From: an uncultured Prevotellaceae bacterium
Lineage (GTDB): Bacteria > Bacteroidota > Bacteroidia > Bacteroidales > Bacteroidaceae
Assembly (NCBI GenBank): GCA_900318795.1
Contig: ONLU01000029.1
Span: 1-38,153, forward strand
Reading direction: 5' to 3'
DNA: 38,153 nucleotides
Shown: positions 23,480 through 32,219 of the stretch, piece after piece
How positions within the stretch are numbered: position 1 is the stretch's first letter
Layout of the letters: each line of letters opens with the position of its first letter
The notes under the pieces: model-generated
The model's input: only the letters and a program-made list of their open reading frames with translations
Told to the model about the DNA's origin: nothing
The model's database searches: none
Made by a program: the position numbers and the translations under genes

Positions 23480-23974
23480 ATGAAGAAGTACATCGTACTT
23501 TGCGCAGGTCTATGCGCAGCAATGGCTTTTACAAGCTGTAAGTCAAGTGAAAGTGCCTACAAACAGGCTTACCTGAAAGCTAAGGCTCAGGAAGAGGCTC
23601 AGCAGCCCGCCCAGCAGCGCGTAGAGCAGAACGTGGTGACTCCTCTGGAGGAGCGTGCCACTACCAACACCCGTGTGGTGGACAACGCTGACAACATAGC
23701 CGTCCGTCAGGAGAATGTATCGGTGGTTAGCGGTTCTGGCCTGAGAAACTTCAGCGTGGTGGTAGGTTCATTCTCACTGAGGGCTAATGCCGACGGCCTG
23801 CAGCAGTCGCTGATCAATTCCGGCTACAATGCCCAGGTGGTGCTGAACAATGCAGTACAGCCCCCTATGTATCGTGTGGTGGCTACCACCTTCGACACGA
23901 AAGTTGAAGCTGCTGCAAGCCGCAACGATTTGCAGACGAAGTATCCCGGTGCCTGGCTGCTGTATGCGAAATAA
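23480..23974 (+). CDS. SPOR-domain lipoprotein
   Basis: The 164-residue protein has a lipoprotein signal ending AFTSC (Cys20), a Gln/Ala-rich linker (AQEEAQQPAQQRVEQ), and a C-terminal SPOR domain (about 89-164: RNFSVVVGSFSLRANADGLQ, YNAQVVLNN, YRVVATTFDTKVEAAASRNDL). SPOR domains bind denuded peptidoglycan glycan strands, usually at the division septum, so the protein is likely periplasmic and wall-bound. I chose the ATG at 23480; the frame starts 15 codons earlier but with no signal-peptide fit. It heads a tight rightward operon with ruvX, def and a TPR gene. A near-consensus -7 box (TAATTTCG) lies near 23418-23425. Confidence 0.85.
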   Translation: MKKYIVLCAGLCAAMAFTSCKSSESAYKQAYLKAKAQEEAQQPAQQRVEQNVVTPLEERATTNTRVVDNADNIAVRQENVSVVSGSGLRNFSVVVGSFSLRANADGLQQSLINSGYNAQVVLNNAVQPPMYRVVATTFDTKVEAAASRNDLQTKYPGAWLLYAK

Positions 23975-23977
23975 GCC

Positions 23978-24394
23978 GTGGCGAGGATTCTTTCAATAGA
24001 TTACGGTAAAAAGAGAACAGGATTAGCAGTCACCGACCCGTTGCAGCTGATTGCCGGCGGGTTGGCGACTGTTGCTACTTCTGAACTCTTCGACTATTTG
24101 TGCCGCTATGTAGCTCAGGAACAGGTGGAGCGCATCGTGGTGGGCGAGCCTCGCCAACCCAATGGTGAGCCCAGCGAGAACCTGGCTCGCGTGCAGCAGT
24201 TTGTGAACCGCTGGCGCAAGCAGAAACCGGAGATTCCCATCGAGTACTACGATGAGCGTTTCACGTCGGTGCTGGCACATAGGGCCATGCTGGAGGGAGG
24301 ACTGAAAAAGAAAGCGCGTCAGGACAAAGCACTGGTGGACGAAATATCGGCTACCATCATACTGGAGGACTATATGCGCTCAAAGCAAAAATAG
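23978..24394 (+). CDS. ruvX: YqgF/RuvX-type RNase H-fold nuclease (pre-16S rRNA processing)
   Basis: The 138-residue protein is typical in length. It has [16 protein letters not shown] (6-21) with the first acidic catalytic residue, [17 protein letters not shown] near 53-69, [12 protein letters not shown] near 87-98, and [17 protein letters not shown] near the end with the later acidic residues. The family processes the 5' end of 16S rRNA and was earlier described as a Holliday-junction resolvase-like protein. It starts with GTG three bases after the SPOR gene stop and ends five bases before def, so it lies inside one operon. Confidence 0.9.
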   Translation: MARILSIDYGKKRTGLAVTDPLQLIAGGLATVATSELFDYLCRYVAQEQVERIVVGEPRQPNGEPSENLARVQQFVNRWRKQKPEIPIEYYDERFTSVLAHRAMLEGGLKKKARQDKALVDEISATIILEDYMRSKQK

Positions 24395-24399
24395 TAACA

Positions 24400-24960
24400 A
24401 TGATATTACCTATTTATATTTACGGGCAACCTGTGTTGCGAAAGGTGACAGAGGACATTACGCCCGATTATCCGCAACTGAAGGAACTAATCAGTGACAT
24501 GTGGGAGACGCTGGCTGAGAGCGAAGGCATCGGACTGGCAGCACCCCAGATAGGCAAGGCCATACGTCTGTCGGTGATTGACCTGGACGTCATCAGCGAG
24601 GACTTGCCTGAGTACAAGGGCTTCCGCCAGGTGTTCATCAATCCGCATATTGTGGAGTATGACGACTCGAAGACAGACTCGTCAGAGGAGGGCTGTCTGT
24701 CACTGCCTGCCATCCATGAGAAGGTGGTTCGACCCACGCGCATCCGTGTGGAGTGGGACGACGAGGAATTCCAGCATCACGACGAATGGATTGAGGGCTA
24801 TCTGGCCCGCGTGATGCAGCACGAGTTTGACCACCTGGACGGCAAGATGTTCGTAGACCGCATCTCGCCCCTGCGCAAACAGCTGATCAAGAGCAAGCTG
24901 AAAGCCCTGCTGCAAGGACGATTCCATTGCGGCTACAAGACGAAGATCGTCAGGAAATAA
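24400..24960 (+). CDS. def: peptide deformylase
   Basis: The 186-residue metalloenzyme removes the formyl group from new N-terminal Met. All three family motifs are intact: [10 protein letters not shown] (about 46-55), EEGCLSLP (about 100-107, Cys metal ligand) and QHEFDHLDG (about 146-154, the two His ligands and catalytic Glu). The C-terminus ends in a basic segment, [10 protein letters not shown]. The start is five bases after the ruvX stop and the TPR gene begins three bases after its stop. Confidence 0.96.
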   Translation: MILPIYIYGQPVLRKVTEDITPDYPQLKELISDMWETLAESEGIGLAAPQIGKAIRLSVIDLDVISEDLPEYKGFRQVFINPHIVEYDDSKTDSSEEGCLSLPAIHEKVVRPTRIRVEWDDEEFQHHDEWIEGYLARVMQHEFDHLDGKMFVDRISPLRKQLIKSKLKALLQGRFHCGYKTKIVRK

Positions 24961-24963
24961 ACA

Positions 24964-26748
24964 ATGAGGCGCATACTCCTCTTGCTGGTGTGGTTGCCGA
25001 TGGTTGGTCTTGCACAGTTCAATACCGACCGATTGGTGATGATAGGGCGCTCAGCGCTCTATTACGAGGATTATGTGCTGTCGATGCAATACTTCAACCA
25101 GGTCATACTGGCCAAGCCCTATCTCTATGAGCCCTGGTACTTCAGGGCAATAGCCAAATACTGTCTGGACGACTATGCAGGTGCCGAGAGCGACTGTACG
25201 GAAGCCATCACCCGAAACCCCTTCGTGGTGGGCATCTACGAGTTGCGAGGACTGTGCCGCATCCAGCAGAAGCACTACGACGAGGCTATCAGCGACTACA
25301 ACAAAGCGCTACGCTATGCACCGGAGTCGGTCAACCTGTGGCACAACCGGGCGTTGTGCAGGCTGCAGCAGAAAGACTACGACGGAGCACTGGCCGACCT
25401 GGACACGATGGCTACTCGATGGAGCAAGCAGGCTGGCATCTACTCGATGAGGGCGGAGGCGTACCTGCAAAAGACGGACACCGTGCAGGCTATAGCCGCA
25501 CTGGACAAAAGCCTGGAGCTGGATGCGTACAATGGCAACGTCTGGGCCCTGCGCGCCAACATCAGTCTGACACGCCAGCAATGGAAGGAGGGTGAGGAAT
25601 ACCTGGACAAGGCACTGCACCTGTTGCCCAAGAATGCCAACCTGTACATCAATCGTGCCCTGGCACGTTTCAACCAGAACAACCTGCGTGGAGCGATGGC
25701 GGACTACGATATGGCCCTGGACTACGACCCCAACAACTTCATAGGACACTACAACCGTGGTCTGTTGCGTGCCCAGGTGGGTGACGACAACAGGGCCATC
25801 ACGGACTTCGACTTTGTGCTGAAGCTGGAGCCAGACAACCTGATGGCACTCTACAACCGAGCCCTGCTGCTGGAACAGACGGGCAACCCGAGGGCGGCCA
25901 TCCGCGACTACTCGAAGGTGATTGAGCAGTATCCGAACTTCTGGACGGGTCTGCACCAGCGTGCACAGTGCTACCGGAAACTGGGAATGACCAAACAGGC
26001 AGAACTGGATGAGTTTCGCATCCTGAAGGCACAGATAGACAAGCGCTTCGGAAAACAGCCACGACTGTCGAAGAAGCAGATGCGCAAACGAAGCGACGAG
26101 GATATAGAGAAGTACAACCAGCTGACGGTGGCTGACGAGCTGGAGACGGAGCATGAGTACCAGAGCGACTATCGCGGCAAGGTGCAGAACCGCCGTGTGG
26201 CGATGGACTACATGCCGATGTATGTGCTTGCAACGCAACGTACCCAGAGTGTGCTGAAGCACTATGTGGCATACGACCGACAGGTGGACTCGCTGAACCG
26301 TATGCTGCCCAAGGAGCAACAGCTGTACATCGTTTGTGGCGAGACGAACATCAAGGACCCCACACCCTGGCTGAGCAGAGACACCACGTCGGCTGTCAGC
26401 GGCTGGCTGTCAGCCATCTGCCAATGGAAGGAAGACGCTGCTGACGTTCCTCTACAGACGTCTCACCTGCTGGACAACCTGACCAGAGCCATACAGCACG
26501 GTCCCGCCAATCCCTACCTGTACTACAACAGAGCTTATGCCCACGTGCAGTGCATGGAGTATGAGCAGGCGCTGGCCGACTACTCGCGTGCCATAGAGCT
26601 GGACCCCAATCTGGCTGAGGCATACTATAACCGAGGACTCGTAAGGCTGGCACAGAAACAGCAGGAACTGGCCATCAGCGACCTCTCGAAGGCAGGTGAA
26701 CTGGGACTTTACACGGCCTATAGCATCATCAAAAGGGCGAGAAAGTGA
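24964..26748 (+). CDS. secreted tetratricopeptide-repeat protein
   Basis: The 594-residue protein begins with a signal peptide (ILLLLVWLPMVGLAQ) and is nearly all TPR helices. Repeats recur about every 34 residues, with LWHNRALCRLQQKDYDGAL, LYINRALARFNQNNLRGAM, FIGHYNRGLLRAQVGDDNRA, LMALYNRALLLEQTGNPRAA and, at the C-terminus, YLYYNRAYAHVQCMEYEQAL and EAYYNRGLVRLAQKQQ. A non-TPR insert (about 350-470), rich in charged residues, separates the N-terminal array from the last repeats. TPRs mediate protein binding; the partner is unknown, and location is likely periplasmic. It closes the SPOR-ruvX-def operon, so a role with the envelope is plausible. Confidence 0.88.
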   Translation: MRRILLLLVWLPMVGLAQFNTDRLVMIGRSALYYEDYVLSMQYFNQVILAKPYLYEPWYFRAIAKYCLDDYAGAESDCTEAITRNPFVVGIYELRGLCRIQQKHYDEAISDYNKALRYAPESVNLWHNRALCRLQQKDYDGALADLDTMATRWSKQAGIYSMRAEAYLQKTDTVQAIAALDKSLELDAYNGNVWALRANISLTRQQWKEGEEYLDKALHLLPKNANLYINRALARFNQNNLRGAMADYDMALDYDPNNFIGHYNRGLLRAQVGDDNRAITDFDFVLKLEPDNLMALYNRALLLEQTGNPRAAIRDYSKVIEQYPNFWTGLHQRAQCYRKLGMTKQAELDEFRILKAQIDKRFGKQPRLSKKQMRKRSDEDIEKYNQLTVADELETEHEYQSDYRGKVQNRRVAMDYMPMYVLATQRTQSVLKHYVAYDRQVDSLNRMLPKEQQLYIVCGETNIKDPTPWLSRDTTSAVSGWLSAICQWKEDAADVPLQTSHLLDNLTRAIQHGPANPYLYYNRAYAHVQCMEYEQALADYSRAIELDPNLAEAYYNRGLVRLAQKQQELAISDLSKAGELGLYTAYSIIKRARK

Positions 26749-26789
26749 GAAAATCAATCATTGACTATCGATAATTGATAATAATTTTG

Positions 26790-26797
26790 TAATTTTG
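26790..26797 (+). promoter_or_regulatory. -7 box for thrS
   Basis: TAATTTTG fits TAnnTTTG, 33 bases before the thrS ATG. No TTTG lies at the expected upstream distance. Local sequence is AT-rich, with a small inverted repeat (TATCGATAATTGATA, 26766-26780). Confidence 0.6.
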
Positions 26798-26830
26798 CAC
26801 ACGTTTTAAACTTAAACATATATTGTAGAT

Positions 26831-28774
26831 ATGATTAACATTACTTTTCCAGACGGATCTGTTCGCTCGTATGAGCAGGGCGTCACTGGACTTCAGATTG
26901 CCGAGAGCATTTCACCGGCTCTGGCACGCAGCGTCATCGCCTGCGGAGTGAATGGTGAGACTGTGGAGTTGAACCGTCCCATCAACGAGGACGCTACCAT
27001 CGCGCTCTACAAGTGGGACGACGAGCAGGGTAAGCATACCTTCTGGCACACATCGGCACACCTGCTGGCCGAGGCTCTGCAGGAATTGTATCCTGGCATC
27101 CAGTTTGGTTTCGGACCTGCTGTCGAGAACGGATTCTTCTATGATGTGCTGTTGCCCAACAGCGAAATGATCAAGGAGAGCGATTTCCCCAAGATTGAAG
27201 AGAAAATGAAGGAACTGGCTTCCAAGAAAGAAGCTGTGGTTCGCAAGGAGGTGGCCAAGGCTGACGCCCTGAAGGAGTTTGCTGCCAACGGACAGACCTA
27301 CAAGTGCGAGCACATTGAACAGGACCTGGAAGACGGTACCATCACCACCTATACACAGGGTAACTTCACCGACCTCTGCCGTGGTCCGCACCTGATGGAT
27401 ACGGGCGAGATCAAGGCTGTCAAGCTGACCAGTGTGGCAGGTGCCTTCTGGCGTGGCGATGCCAACCGCGAGCAGATGCAGCGCCTGTATGGTATATCGT
27501 TCCCCAAGAAGAAGATGCTCGACGAATATCTGGTCATGCTGGAAGAGGCCAAGAAGCGCGACCACCGCAAGATTGGCAAGGAGATGGAACTGTTCATGTT
27601 CTCAGACAAGGTCGGCAAGGGCCTGCCCATCTGGCTGCCCAAGGGCACAGACCTGCGTCTGCGCCTGCAGGACCACTTGCGCAAAGTGCAGCGCCGCTTT
27701 GGCTATCAAGAGGTTATCACACCGCATATTGGCTCCAAAAACCTCTATGTCACCTCAGGACACTATGCTCACTACGGCAAGGATTCGTTCCAGCCCATCC
27801 ATACTCCCGAGGAGGATGAAGAGTACATGCTGAAACCCATGAACTGTCCTCACCACTGTGAGATTTTCGCCTGGAAGCCCCGATCCTATCGTGACCTGCC
27901 CCTGCGCATTGCAGAGTTCGGTACAGTATACCGCTATGAGCAGTCTGGCGAGTTGCACGGACTGACACGTGTACGTTCGTTCACGCAGGACGATGCACAC
28001 CTGTTCTGCCGTCCTGACCAGGTAAAGCAGGAGTTCCTCAACGTGATGGACATCATCAACATCGTGCTGAAGGCCTTCGGCTTTGAGTTTGAGGCACAAA
28101 TATCACTCCGCGACCCCAACGACCACGAGAAGTATGTGGGTACGGACGAAGACTGGGCATTGGCTGAAAAAGCTATCCAGGAGGCTTGCGAGGAGAAGGG
28201 ACTGCACGCCAAGGTAGAATACGGCGAGGCAGCCTTCTATGGTCCTAAGCTGGACTTCATGATCAAGGATGCCATCGGCCGTCGTTGGCAATTGGGTACC
28301 ATCCAGGTGGACTACAACCTGCCCAAGCGCTTCCAACTGGAGTACACCGACGAGGACAACCAGAAGAAGACTCCTGTCATGATACACCGTGCTCCCTTCG
28401 GTTCTCTGGAGCGTTTCACCGCTGTGCTCATCGAGCACACCAGCGGACACTTCCCCTTGTGGCTCACCCCTGAGCAGGTGGCTGTGCTGCCTCTGTCGGA
28501 GAAGTACAACGACTATGCCAAGGAGGTTGCCAAGCAGTTCGAGCAGGGTGGTGTACGTCCTACCATCGACCTGCGCAACGAGAAACTGGGTCGCAAGATT
28601 CGCGACAACGAACTGAAGCGCATACCTTACATGGTTATAGTCGGTGAGAAGGAACAGCAGAACAAAACTGTTGCCGTTCGTCCTCAGGGCGGTGGCGAAC
28701 AGACGGTAATGACCATCCAGCAGTTCGTCGACCACATCAATGCCGAGGTGGCAGAGATGACGAAGGAGTTCTAA
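26831..28774 (+). CDS. thrS: threonyl-tRNA synthetase
   Basis: The 647-residue class II synthetase charges tRNA-Thr. Domains in order: TGS (1-62), editing domain with [12 protein letters not shown] (about 74-85) and the SxxHxC region, catalytic core (about 245-535) with [13 protein letters not shown] (zinc Cys), [26 protein letters not shown] (zinc His) and [15 protein letters not shown], and anticodon-binding domain at the C-terminus ([20 protein letters not shown] onward). Length is as expected. There is an 82-base gap with its own -7 box after the TPR gene. Downstream, the convergent methyltransferase stop is only one base away, so no separate terminator exists between them. Confidence 0.97.
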   Translation: MINITFPDGSVRSYEQGVTGLQIAESISPALARSVIACGVNGETVELNRPINEDATIALYKWDDEQGKHTFWHTSAHLLAEALQELYPGIQFGFGPAVENGFFYDVLLPNSEMIKESDFPKIEEKMKELASKKEAVVRKEVAKADALKEFAANGQTYKCEHIEQDLEDGTITTYTQGNFTDLCRGPHLMDTGEIKAVKLTSVAGAFWRGDANREQMQRLYGISFPKKKMLDEYLVMLEEAKKRDHRKIGKEMELFMFSDKVGKGLPIWLPKGTDLRLRLQDHLRKVQRRFGYQEVITPHIGSKNLYVTSGHYAHYGKDSFQPIHTPEEDEEYMLKPMNCPHHCEIFAWKPRSYRDLPLRIAEFGTVYRYEQSGELHGLTRVRSFTQDDAHLFCRPDQVKQEFLNVMDIINIVLKAFGFEFEAQISLRDPNDHEKYVGTDEDWALAEKAIQEACEEKGLHAKVEYGEAAFYGPKLDFMIKDAIGRRWQLGTIQVDYNLPKRFQLEYTDEDNQKKTPVMIHRAPFGSLERFTAVLIEHTSGHFPLWLTPEQVAVLPLSEKYNDYAKEVAKQFEQGGVRPTIDLRNEKLGRKIRDNELKRIPYMVIVGEKEQQNKTVAVRPQGGGEQTVMTIQQFVDHINAEVAEMTKEF

Positions 28775-28775
28775 G

Positions 28776-29576
28776 CTAACGGCTTCTCAATTCCCAGCAG
28801 GCTACGGCTGTAGCAGCTGCCACGTTCAGCGAGTCTACGTTGTGGGACATGGGAATACGAACTACATAGTCGGCCTCTTCTATCGTACGATAGGGGAGGC
28901 CGTCTCCTTCAGTGCCCATGACAAGAGCCAGATGGGGTTCGGCCTTCAGCCGTTCATCGTCTAAGGCAACGGAGTCGTCGTTCAAAGCCATAGCCGCTGT
29001 TCGGAAACCATAGTCATGCAGCGAGGAAACCGGTCCGTCAAGCCACGTCCAGGGCACCAGAAACACCGTTCCCATGGACACCCGTACTGCACGACGGTTC
29101 AAAGGGTCGCAAGTGTCACGGGTCAGTAGCACGGCATCAATGCCCAAAGCTGCAGCCGAACGGAAGATAGCACCGATATTCGTTGTGTCCGTGACAGCCT
29201 CCAGGACTACGACCCGCCGGGCATCCTTGAGAATCTGAGCCACAGCAGGCATCACCCTGCGCCGCATGGCACACAACACCCCTCTCGTCAGCGTATAACC
29301 CGTCAGCTGGGCCAGCAGTTCACGACTGCCCACATAAACAGGCACATCGTCTCCCAGGCGCTCTACGATGTCAGTGGCGTCGCCTGTTACATGCTTGTGC
29401 TCGCAGAGTAGGGCAGTAGGTTCCCATCCGGCATCCAGCGCCACCCGTATCACCTTGGGGCTCTCGGCTATAAACAAACCTTTGTCGGGCTCCAACTCCA
29501 TACGCAGCTGCGCCTCAGTCAGTCGGCTAAACATACTGACCCGTTCATCGTCCAACGACGTTATCTCAAAAACCAT
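28776..29576 (-). CDS. TrmH/SpoU-family RNA 2'-O-methyltransferase
   Basis: The 266-residue protein has an N-terminal substrate-binding domain (about 1-105) and a SPOUT methyltransferase domain. The three SpoU motifs are visible: TTNIGAIFRSAAALG (about 130-144, with the Asn and Arg), LVMGTEGDGL (about 217-226) and IPMSHNVDSLNVAAATAV (about 240-257). The fold makes a trefoil knot that binds SAM and methylates ribose in tRNA or rRNA. The exact target cannot be told from sequence, so no symbol is given. The promoter at 29631-29662 is nearly consensus; the leader is about 55 bases. Confidence 0.9.
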   Translation of the reverse strand: MVFEITSLDDERVSMFSRLTEAQLRMELEPDKGLFIAESPKVIRVALDAGWEPTALLCEHKHVTGDATDIVERLGDDVPVYVGSRELLAQLTGYTLTRGVLCAMRRRVMPAVAQILKDARRVVVLEAVTDTTNIGAIFRSAAALGIDAVLLTRDTCDPLNRRAVRVSMGTVFLVPWTWLDGPVSSLHDYGFRTAAMALNDDSVALDDERLKAEPHLALVMGTEGDGLPYRTIEEADYVVRIPMSHNVDSLNVAAATAVACWELRSR

Positions 29577-29630
29577 ATTTCCTTAATACTAAAAAAGCGA
29601 TTTATTCTTCATCTTCAGATTTTGTGGATG

Positions 29631-29662
29631 TAAAAGTACGAATAACTGAGCAGAAAACCAAA
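29631..29662 (-). promoter_or_regulatory. promoter of the TrmH-family gene
   Basis: Minus strand: TTTG (29659-29662), 20 bases, TACTTTTA (29631-29638). One mismatch to TAnnTTTG; spacing exact. Confidence 0.65.
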
Positions 29663-29689
29663 AGAAAAGTCGAAAAAACCTCCAAAAGT

Positions 29690-29720
29690 TTTGTAATCTC
29701 CCATTTTCTATGTACCTTTG
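29690..29720 (+). promoter_or_regulatory. promoter of tRNA-Arg
   Basis: TTTG (29690-29693), 19 bases, TACCTTTG (29713-29720), with the tRNA starting 14 bases after. Full-consensus promoter. Confidence 0.88.
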
Positions 29721-29733
29721 CACCCGATATGAT

Positions 29734-29807
29734 GGTCCGGTAGCTCAGCTGGATAGAGCAACAGCCTTCTAAGCTGTGGGTCTCGGGTTCGAATCCCGAC
29801 CGGATCA
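29734..29807 (+). tRNA. tRNA-Arg (anticodon UCU)
   Basis: A 74-base cloverleaf reads in full. Acceptor GGTCCGG pairs with CCGGATC (one G-U pair), with discriminator A at 29807. D arm GCTC...GAGC, anticodon stem ACAGC/GCTGT with loop CTTCTAA giving anticodon TCT, and T arm TCGGG-TTCGAAT-CCCGA. No CCA is encoded. It reads AGA codons. The mobile element genes start downstream of its 3' end, the usual target of tyrosine integrases. Confidence 0.97.
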
Positions 29808-29820
29808 CAGAAACCACGTT

Positions 29821-29848
29821 AAGGGAGCTAATCAGGTTCCCTTTTTTA
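29821..29848 (+). terminator. terminator after tRNA-Arg
   Basis: AAGGGA (29821-29826) pairs with TCCCTT (29838-29843), followed by a T-run. A competing 9-bp inverted repeat, TAATCAGGT (29829-29837) with ACCTGATTA (29851-29859), overlaps it. Confidence 0.75.
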
Positions 29849-29992
29849 GTACCTGATTATCAATACTATATGGAATTAACCAACTGATAGTCAGATTTTT
29901 ACAAAATCCGCCACCTCTAAGACACCGCAACTCATCTTATATGATGATGCAAGTTAGAATATGTATTTTCAGATTATAAATTAATTAGAGGT

Positions 29993-30304
29993 ATGAAAGC
30001 AACAAACAAGAAAACAGCAGAGACCCATCAGATTGGGATTAGTGAGATTCAGCATGTGAGTATGTCTCATTGGAATCAAATAATATACTGCGACATTCAA
30101 CGCCAAATTCCGGACTTTAAGGATTGCATAGACAAACTCGGTGTAGTGCTCGAGGAGATGGCTCAAATGCTGGACGTTGACGGCAAAGGAATAGATGTAT
30201 ATCTTCTCCAGTATGTCGCTGATGCTCGTCAGACTTTAAGGGCGCTTATCCAAAATCTGGAGATGAAAGCACCTACTACCGAAGATTTTCTGCACAAATC
30301 TTGA
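29993..30304 (+). CDS. 103-aa protein of unknown function at the element's left end
   Basis: The protein is soluble and mostly helical, with IYCDIQRQIPDFKDCIDKLGVVLEE near 31-55 and YLLQYVADARQTLRALIQNLEMK near 70-92. I do not recognise it. The start ATG has GAGGT upstream (29987-29991). It sits between the tRNA and the xis-int genes, and no strong -7 box is visible before it. The stop is 38 bases before the 24-bp regulatory box of the next gene. Confidence 0.6.
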   Translation: MKATNKKTAETHQIGISEIQHVSMSHWNQIIYCDIQRQIPDFKDCIDKLGVVLEEMAQMLDVDGKGIDVYLLQYVADARQTLRALIQNLEMKAPTTEDFLHKS

Positions 30305-30342
30305 ATTTTGTGCAGAAATTGAACTATTTTACGACTGGGTGG

Positions 30343-30412
30343 GTCGTGAAAACGTTAATATACGACTTTTTTTTTGCAAGACAGCCTCTTTGAAGAAAAA
30401 ATAGCATCTTTG
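30343..30412 (+). promoter_or_regulatory. 24-bp box (copy A) and -7 element of the xis-int transcript
   Basis: The box covers 30343-30366, with core AAAACGTTAATATACGA. GTCGT and ACGAC form its two ends as an inverted pair, and a further ACGAC lies at 30331-30335. The -7 element CATCTTTG (30405-30412, one mismatch) starts 38 bases after the box and lies 25 bases before the ATG at 30438. There is no TTTG at -33. The box recurs at 36554-36577 and 36825-36848 with the same spacing. Confidence 0.7.
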
Positions 30413-30437
30413 CAACGAAATTCATAAAAGATAAAAT

Positions 30438-30683
30438 ATGAACAAAGAAGAAATGACCGTACTGGCCGCTTTGGTAGCCGACCAAGTTGTGAAGAAGTTG
30501 AGAGGGGTAAGAAACCTCTCCGAGGCTGAGTATGTAGATGCCAATGAAGCTGCTCGCATACTCGGTGTGTCTGCTAACTACCTCCGGCAAGTGAAGGATC
30601 GCTATCCGCACATCAAGGCAGGAGACCAAAAGCAAGGGCGTATCATGTTCCGGCGTGATGCCCTTCTAAATGAATTCAAATAA
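30438..30683 (+). CDS. excisionase-like helix-turn-helix protein
   Basis: The 81-residue protein has an N-terminal helix and then YVDANEAARILGVSANYLRQ (about 36-55) followed by PHIKAGDQKQGRIMFRRDAL, the standard MerR/excisionase-type winged HTH of Bacteroidales elements. It overlaps the integrase start by 14 bases. By position it likely is the recombination directionality factor or helps regulate the integrase. It is the first gene downstream of box A. Confidence 0.8.
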   Translation: MNKEEMTVLAALVADQVVKKLRGVRNLSEAEYVDANEAARILGVSANYLRQVKDRYPHIKAGDQKQGRIMFRRDALLNEFK

Positions 30684-31887
30684 AATCAGTTCAGACATGG
30701 ACGGTATAAGACAACCAATTCTCAAATATATTTATAATAGGTATCGCAAGGCATCACCGACTCGCGATGCAGTCGTAGAACTACGCATAGCCTACAACAA
30801 TAGGCAGAAGTACCTCTCAACAGGCATTCGCTTGTTCCCCAAAGAATGGCAACGTGGTCGTGTGGTGAATCGGCTCGATGCCGCTATCATCAACAAGACC
30901 CTGGATAAGCTCATGAACGATGTCCGGCAGGTCATCTACGACATGATTGAGGATGGTCACATTGACATCTTCGCCATCCCTGCTAAACTCGCAGCCAAGC
31001 GTCGTAAGGCGATGACATTTATAGAGTTTTACAACGAGAAGGCCCTGATACGAAAACATGGTATCGGGAAGATAGCGCAAGGGCGATATGACCTGGTTCC
31101 TCGCGTATTGGATGAGTTCGGACGCATCACCTCCTTCAGCGACCTCACGCCAAACAACATTGTAGCCTTTGATAAGTTCCTCAACAAGAAAGGTATTCTG
31201 GCGACCAGCCGATGGCATAACTACCACAAGTACATTCGCCGTTTTGTTGTTGAAGCCATCAAGGAAGGCTTTCTGGAGCGCGATCCATACGACGGTGTCC
31301 GGCTCGATCATGGAAACTACGACCATAGCATCGAAAAGTTTCTGACTATCGAAGAACTAAAGCAGCTCAGAGACGCGAAGATGCCAGACGAACGTCTGGA
31401 GCGTGTGCGAGACCTGTTCATCTTCCAGGCCTATACTTGCCTTGCCTACACAGACCTAGCACGTTTCAATAAGAGTCAAATTCTGGAAGAGGACGGCAAA
31501 AAGGTTTATCATAGCCACCGTGAGAAGACCAATGTTCGGTTTTCTATTCCTTTGTTGACACCCGCTATCGAGATACTGGAACGTTACAACGGCCTCCCGC
31601 TTTCTTTCTCGACTCACAAAAAAAGCAGTGGTAAGATAATAAGCAACGCAAAGTACAACGCGTTCTTGAAGGAGATGGCCGAAGCAGCAGGGCTGGCCAA
31701 GCATCTCACGACACATTGGGCCCGGCACACAGGCGCCACAATGCTGTTGAATGCGGGAGTACAGCCGGAGGTGATAGCGGTCATTGGTGGCTGGAAGGAC
31801 ACGAAAGTGCTGATGAAGATTTACGCCAAGATGCGTGAGAAGACTGTCATCGCAGCAGTCAACGATGTAGAACATAAAATAGTGTAA
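30670..31887 (+). CDS. int: tyrosine recombinase/integrase
   Basis: The 405-residue protein has an arm-binding N-terminus (AVVELRIAYNNRQKYLSTGI), a SAM-like core-binding domain (about 115-215), and a catalytic domain (about 222-400). Catalytic residues seen are Lys286 region, His349-Arg352 (THWARH), Trp375 in GGWKDTKVL, and Tyr385 in MKIYAKM. The first Arg of the usual TGLR motif is Ala (YTCLAYTDL, Ala259), as in the CTnDOT-type integrases, which also lack this Arg. It inserts and excises the element. An alternative start at 30697 (MDGIRQPIL) avoids the overlap with the HTH gene. Confidence 0.92.
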   Translation: MNSNKISSDMDGIRQPILKYIYNRYRKASPTRDAVVELRIAYNNRQKYLSTGIRLFPKEWQRGRVVNRLDAAIINKTLDKLMNDVRQVIYDMIEDGHIDIFAIPAKLAAKRRKAMTFIEFYNEKALIRKHGIGKIAQGRYDLVPRVLDEFGRITSFSDLTPNNIVAFDKFLNKKGILATSRWHNYHKYIRRFVVEAIKEGFLERDPYDGVRLDHGNYDHSIEKFLTIEELKQLRDAKMPDERLERVRDLFIFQAYTCLAYTDLARFNKSQILEEDGKKVYHSHREKTNVRFSIPLLTPAIEILERYNGLPLSFSTHKKSSGKIISNAKYNAFLKEMAEAAGLAKHLTTHWARHTGATMLLNAGVQPEVIAVIGGWKDTKVLMKIYAKMREKTVIAAVNDVEHKIV

Positions 31888-31889
31888 TA

Positions 31890-32108
31890 ATGAAAAAGGT
31901 TTATTTAGTTGTTCGTATTAAAGATGGTTTTGATTTTGATCAGAAAAACGTTTGTTGTTTTGTTGAACACGAAATTGCTTATGTTAGTAATGCTTTTACT
32001 GTTCGTAAAGATGCCTTTCGCGCTTTTGATTATCATAAAAAATATAGCAATAATATTGCTATATTGGTTTATGATAAAGATGGTTTTATTACTGATTTAA
32101 TACATTAA
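31890..32108 (+). CDS. 72-aa protein of unknown function with skewed codon use
   Basis: The product (MKKVYLVVRIKDGFDFDQKN...) is a soluble, mixed-charge protein with a repeated YDKDGF/IKDGFDF-like pattern. Family unknown. It starts two bases after the integrase stop and so is probably co-transcribed. Nearly all its codons end in T or A (for example GTT, TTT, GAT), unlike the integrase just before it, which points to separate origin. It is convergent with the small RNA at 32133-32214. Confidence 0.5.
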   Translation: MKKVYLVVRIKDGFDFDQKNVCCFVEHEIAYVSNAFTVRKDAFRAFDYHKKYSNNIAILVYDKDGFITDLIH

Positions 32109-32132
32109 GATTATGAAGGAACAAAGAACCCC

Positions 32133-32214
32133 GATAAAAAGCAATCTGGCTCGGAGATGAGAACTCCGAGCCAAATGAATCGCCAGGGATGAACTGCGAT
32201 AACTTTCCTTTCAG
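32133..32214 (-). ncRNA. candidate small RNA, ~80 nt, with own promoter and terminator
   Basis: On the minus strand a full-consensus promoter (32220-32251) would start transcription near 32214. The RNA contains a 5' hairpin at 32179-32200 (ATCGCAG with CTGGCGAT, one bulged G, loop TTCATCC) and a terminator hairpin at 32148-32172 (GGCTCGGAG with CTCCGAGCC, 7-base loop, extended by three more pairs). Then come TTGC and TTTTT at 32136-32140. No ATG-started ORF fits inside. It points away from the DUF3987 gene. Its role is unknown. Confidence 0.75.
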
Positions 32215-32219
32215 CGGGG

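Noticed and set aside
23435-23480. Upstream start for the SPOR lipoprotein
   Set aside because: The added residues (MELKSNFNNRKNRKT) put charged residues before the lipoprotein signal; the ATG at 23480 gives a normal signal.
25309-26319. 336-codon open frame opposite the TPR gene
   Set aside because: Antisense shadow; repetitive Val/Leu/Gln content mirrors the TPR codons.
30343-30375. Box A followed by nine T's read as a terminator of the 103-aa gene
   Set aside because: The stem would be only five pairs with a 14-base loop, and copies B and C of the same sequence have no T-run but keep the promoter spacing.
31909-32100. 63-residue very hydrophobic ORF overlapping the 72-aa gene
   Set aside because: Frame shift of T-rich codons yields Leu/Ile/Val by default; it starts inside the better-placed gene.
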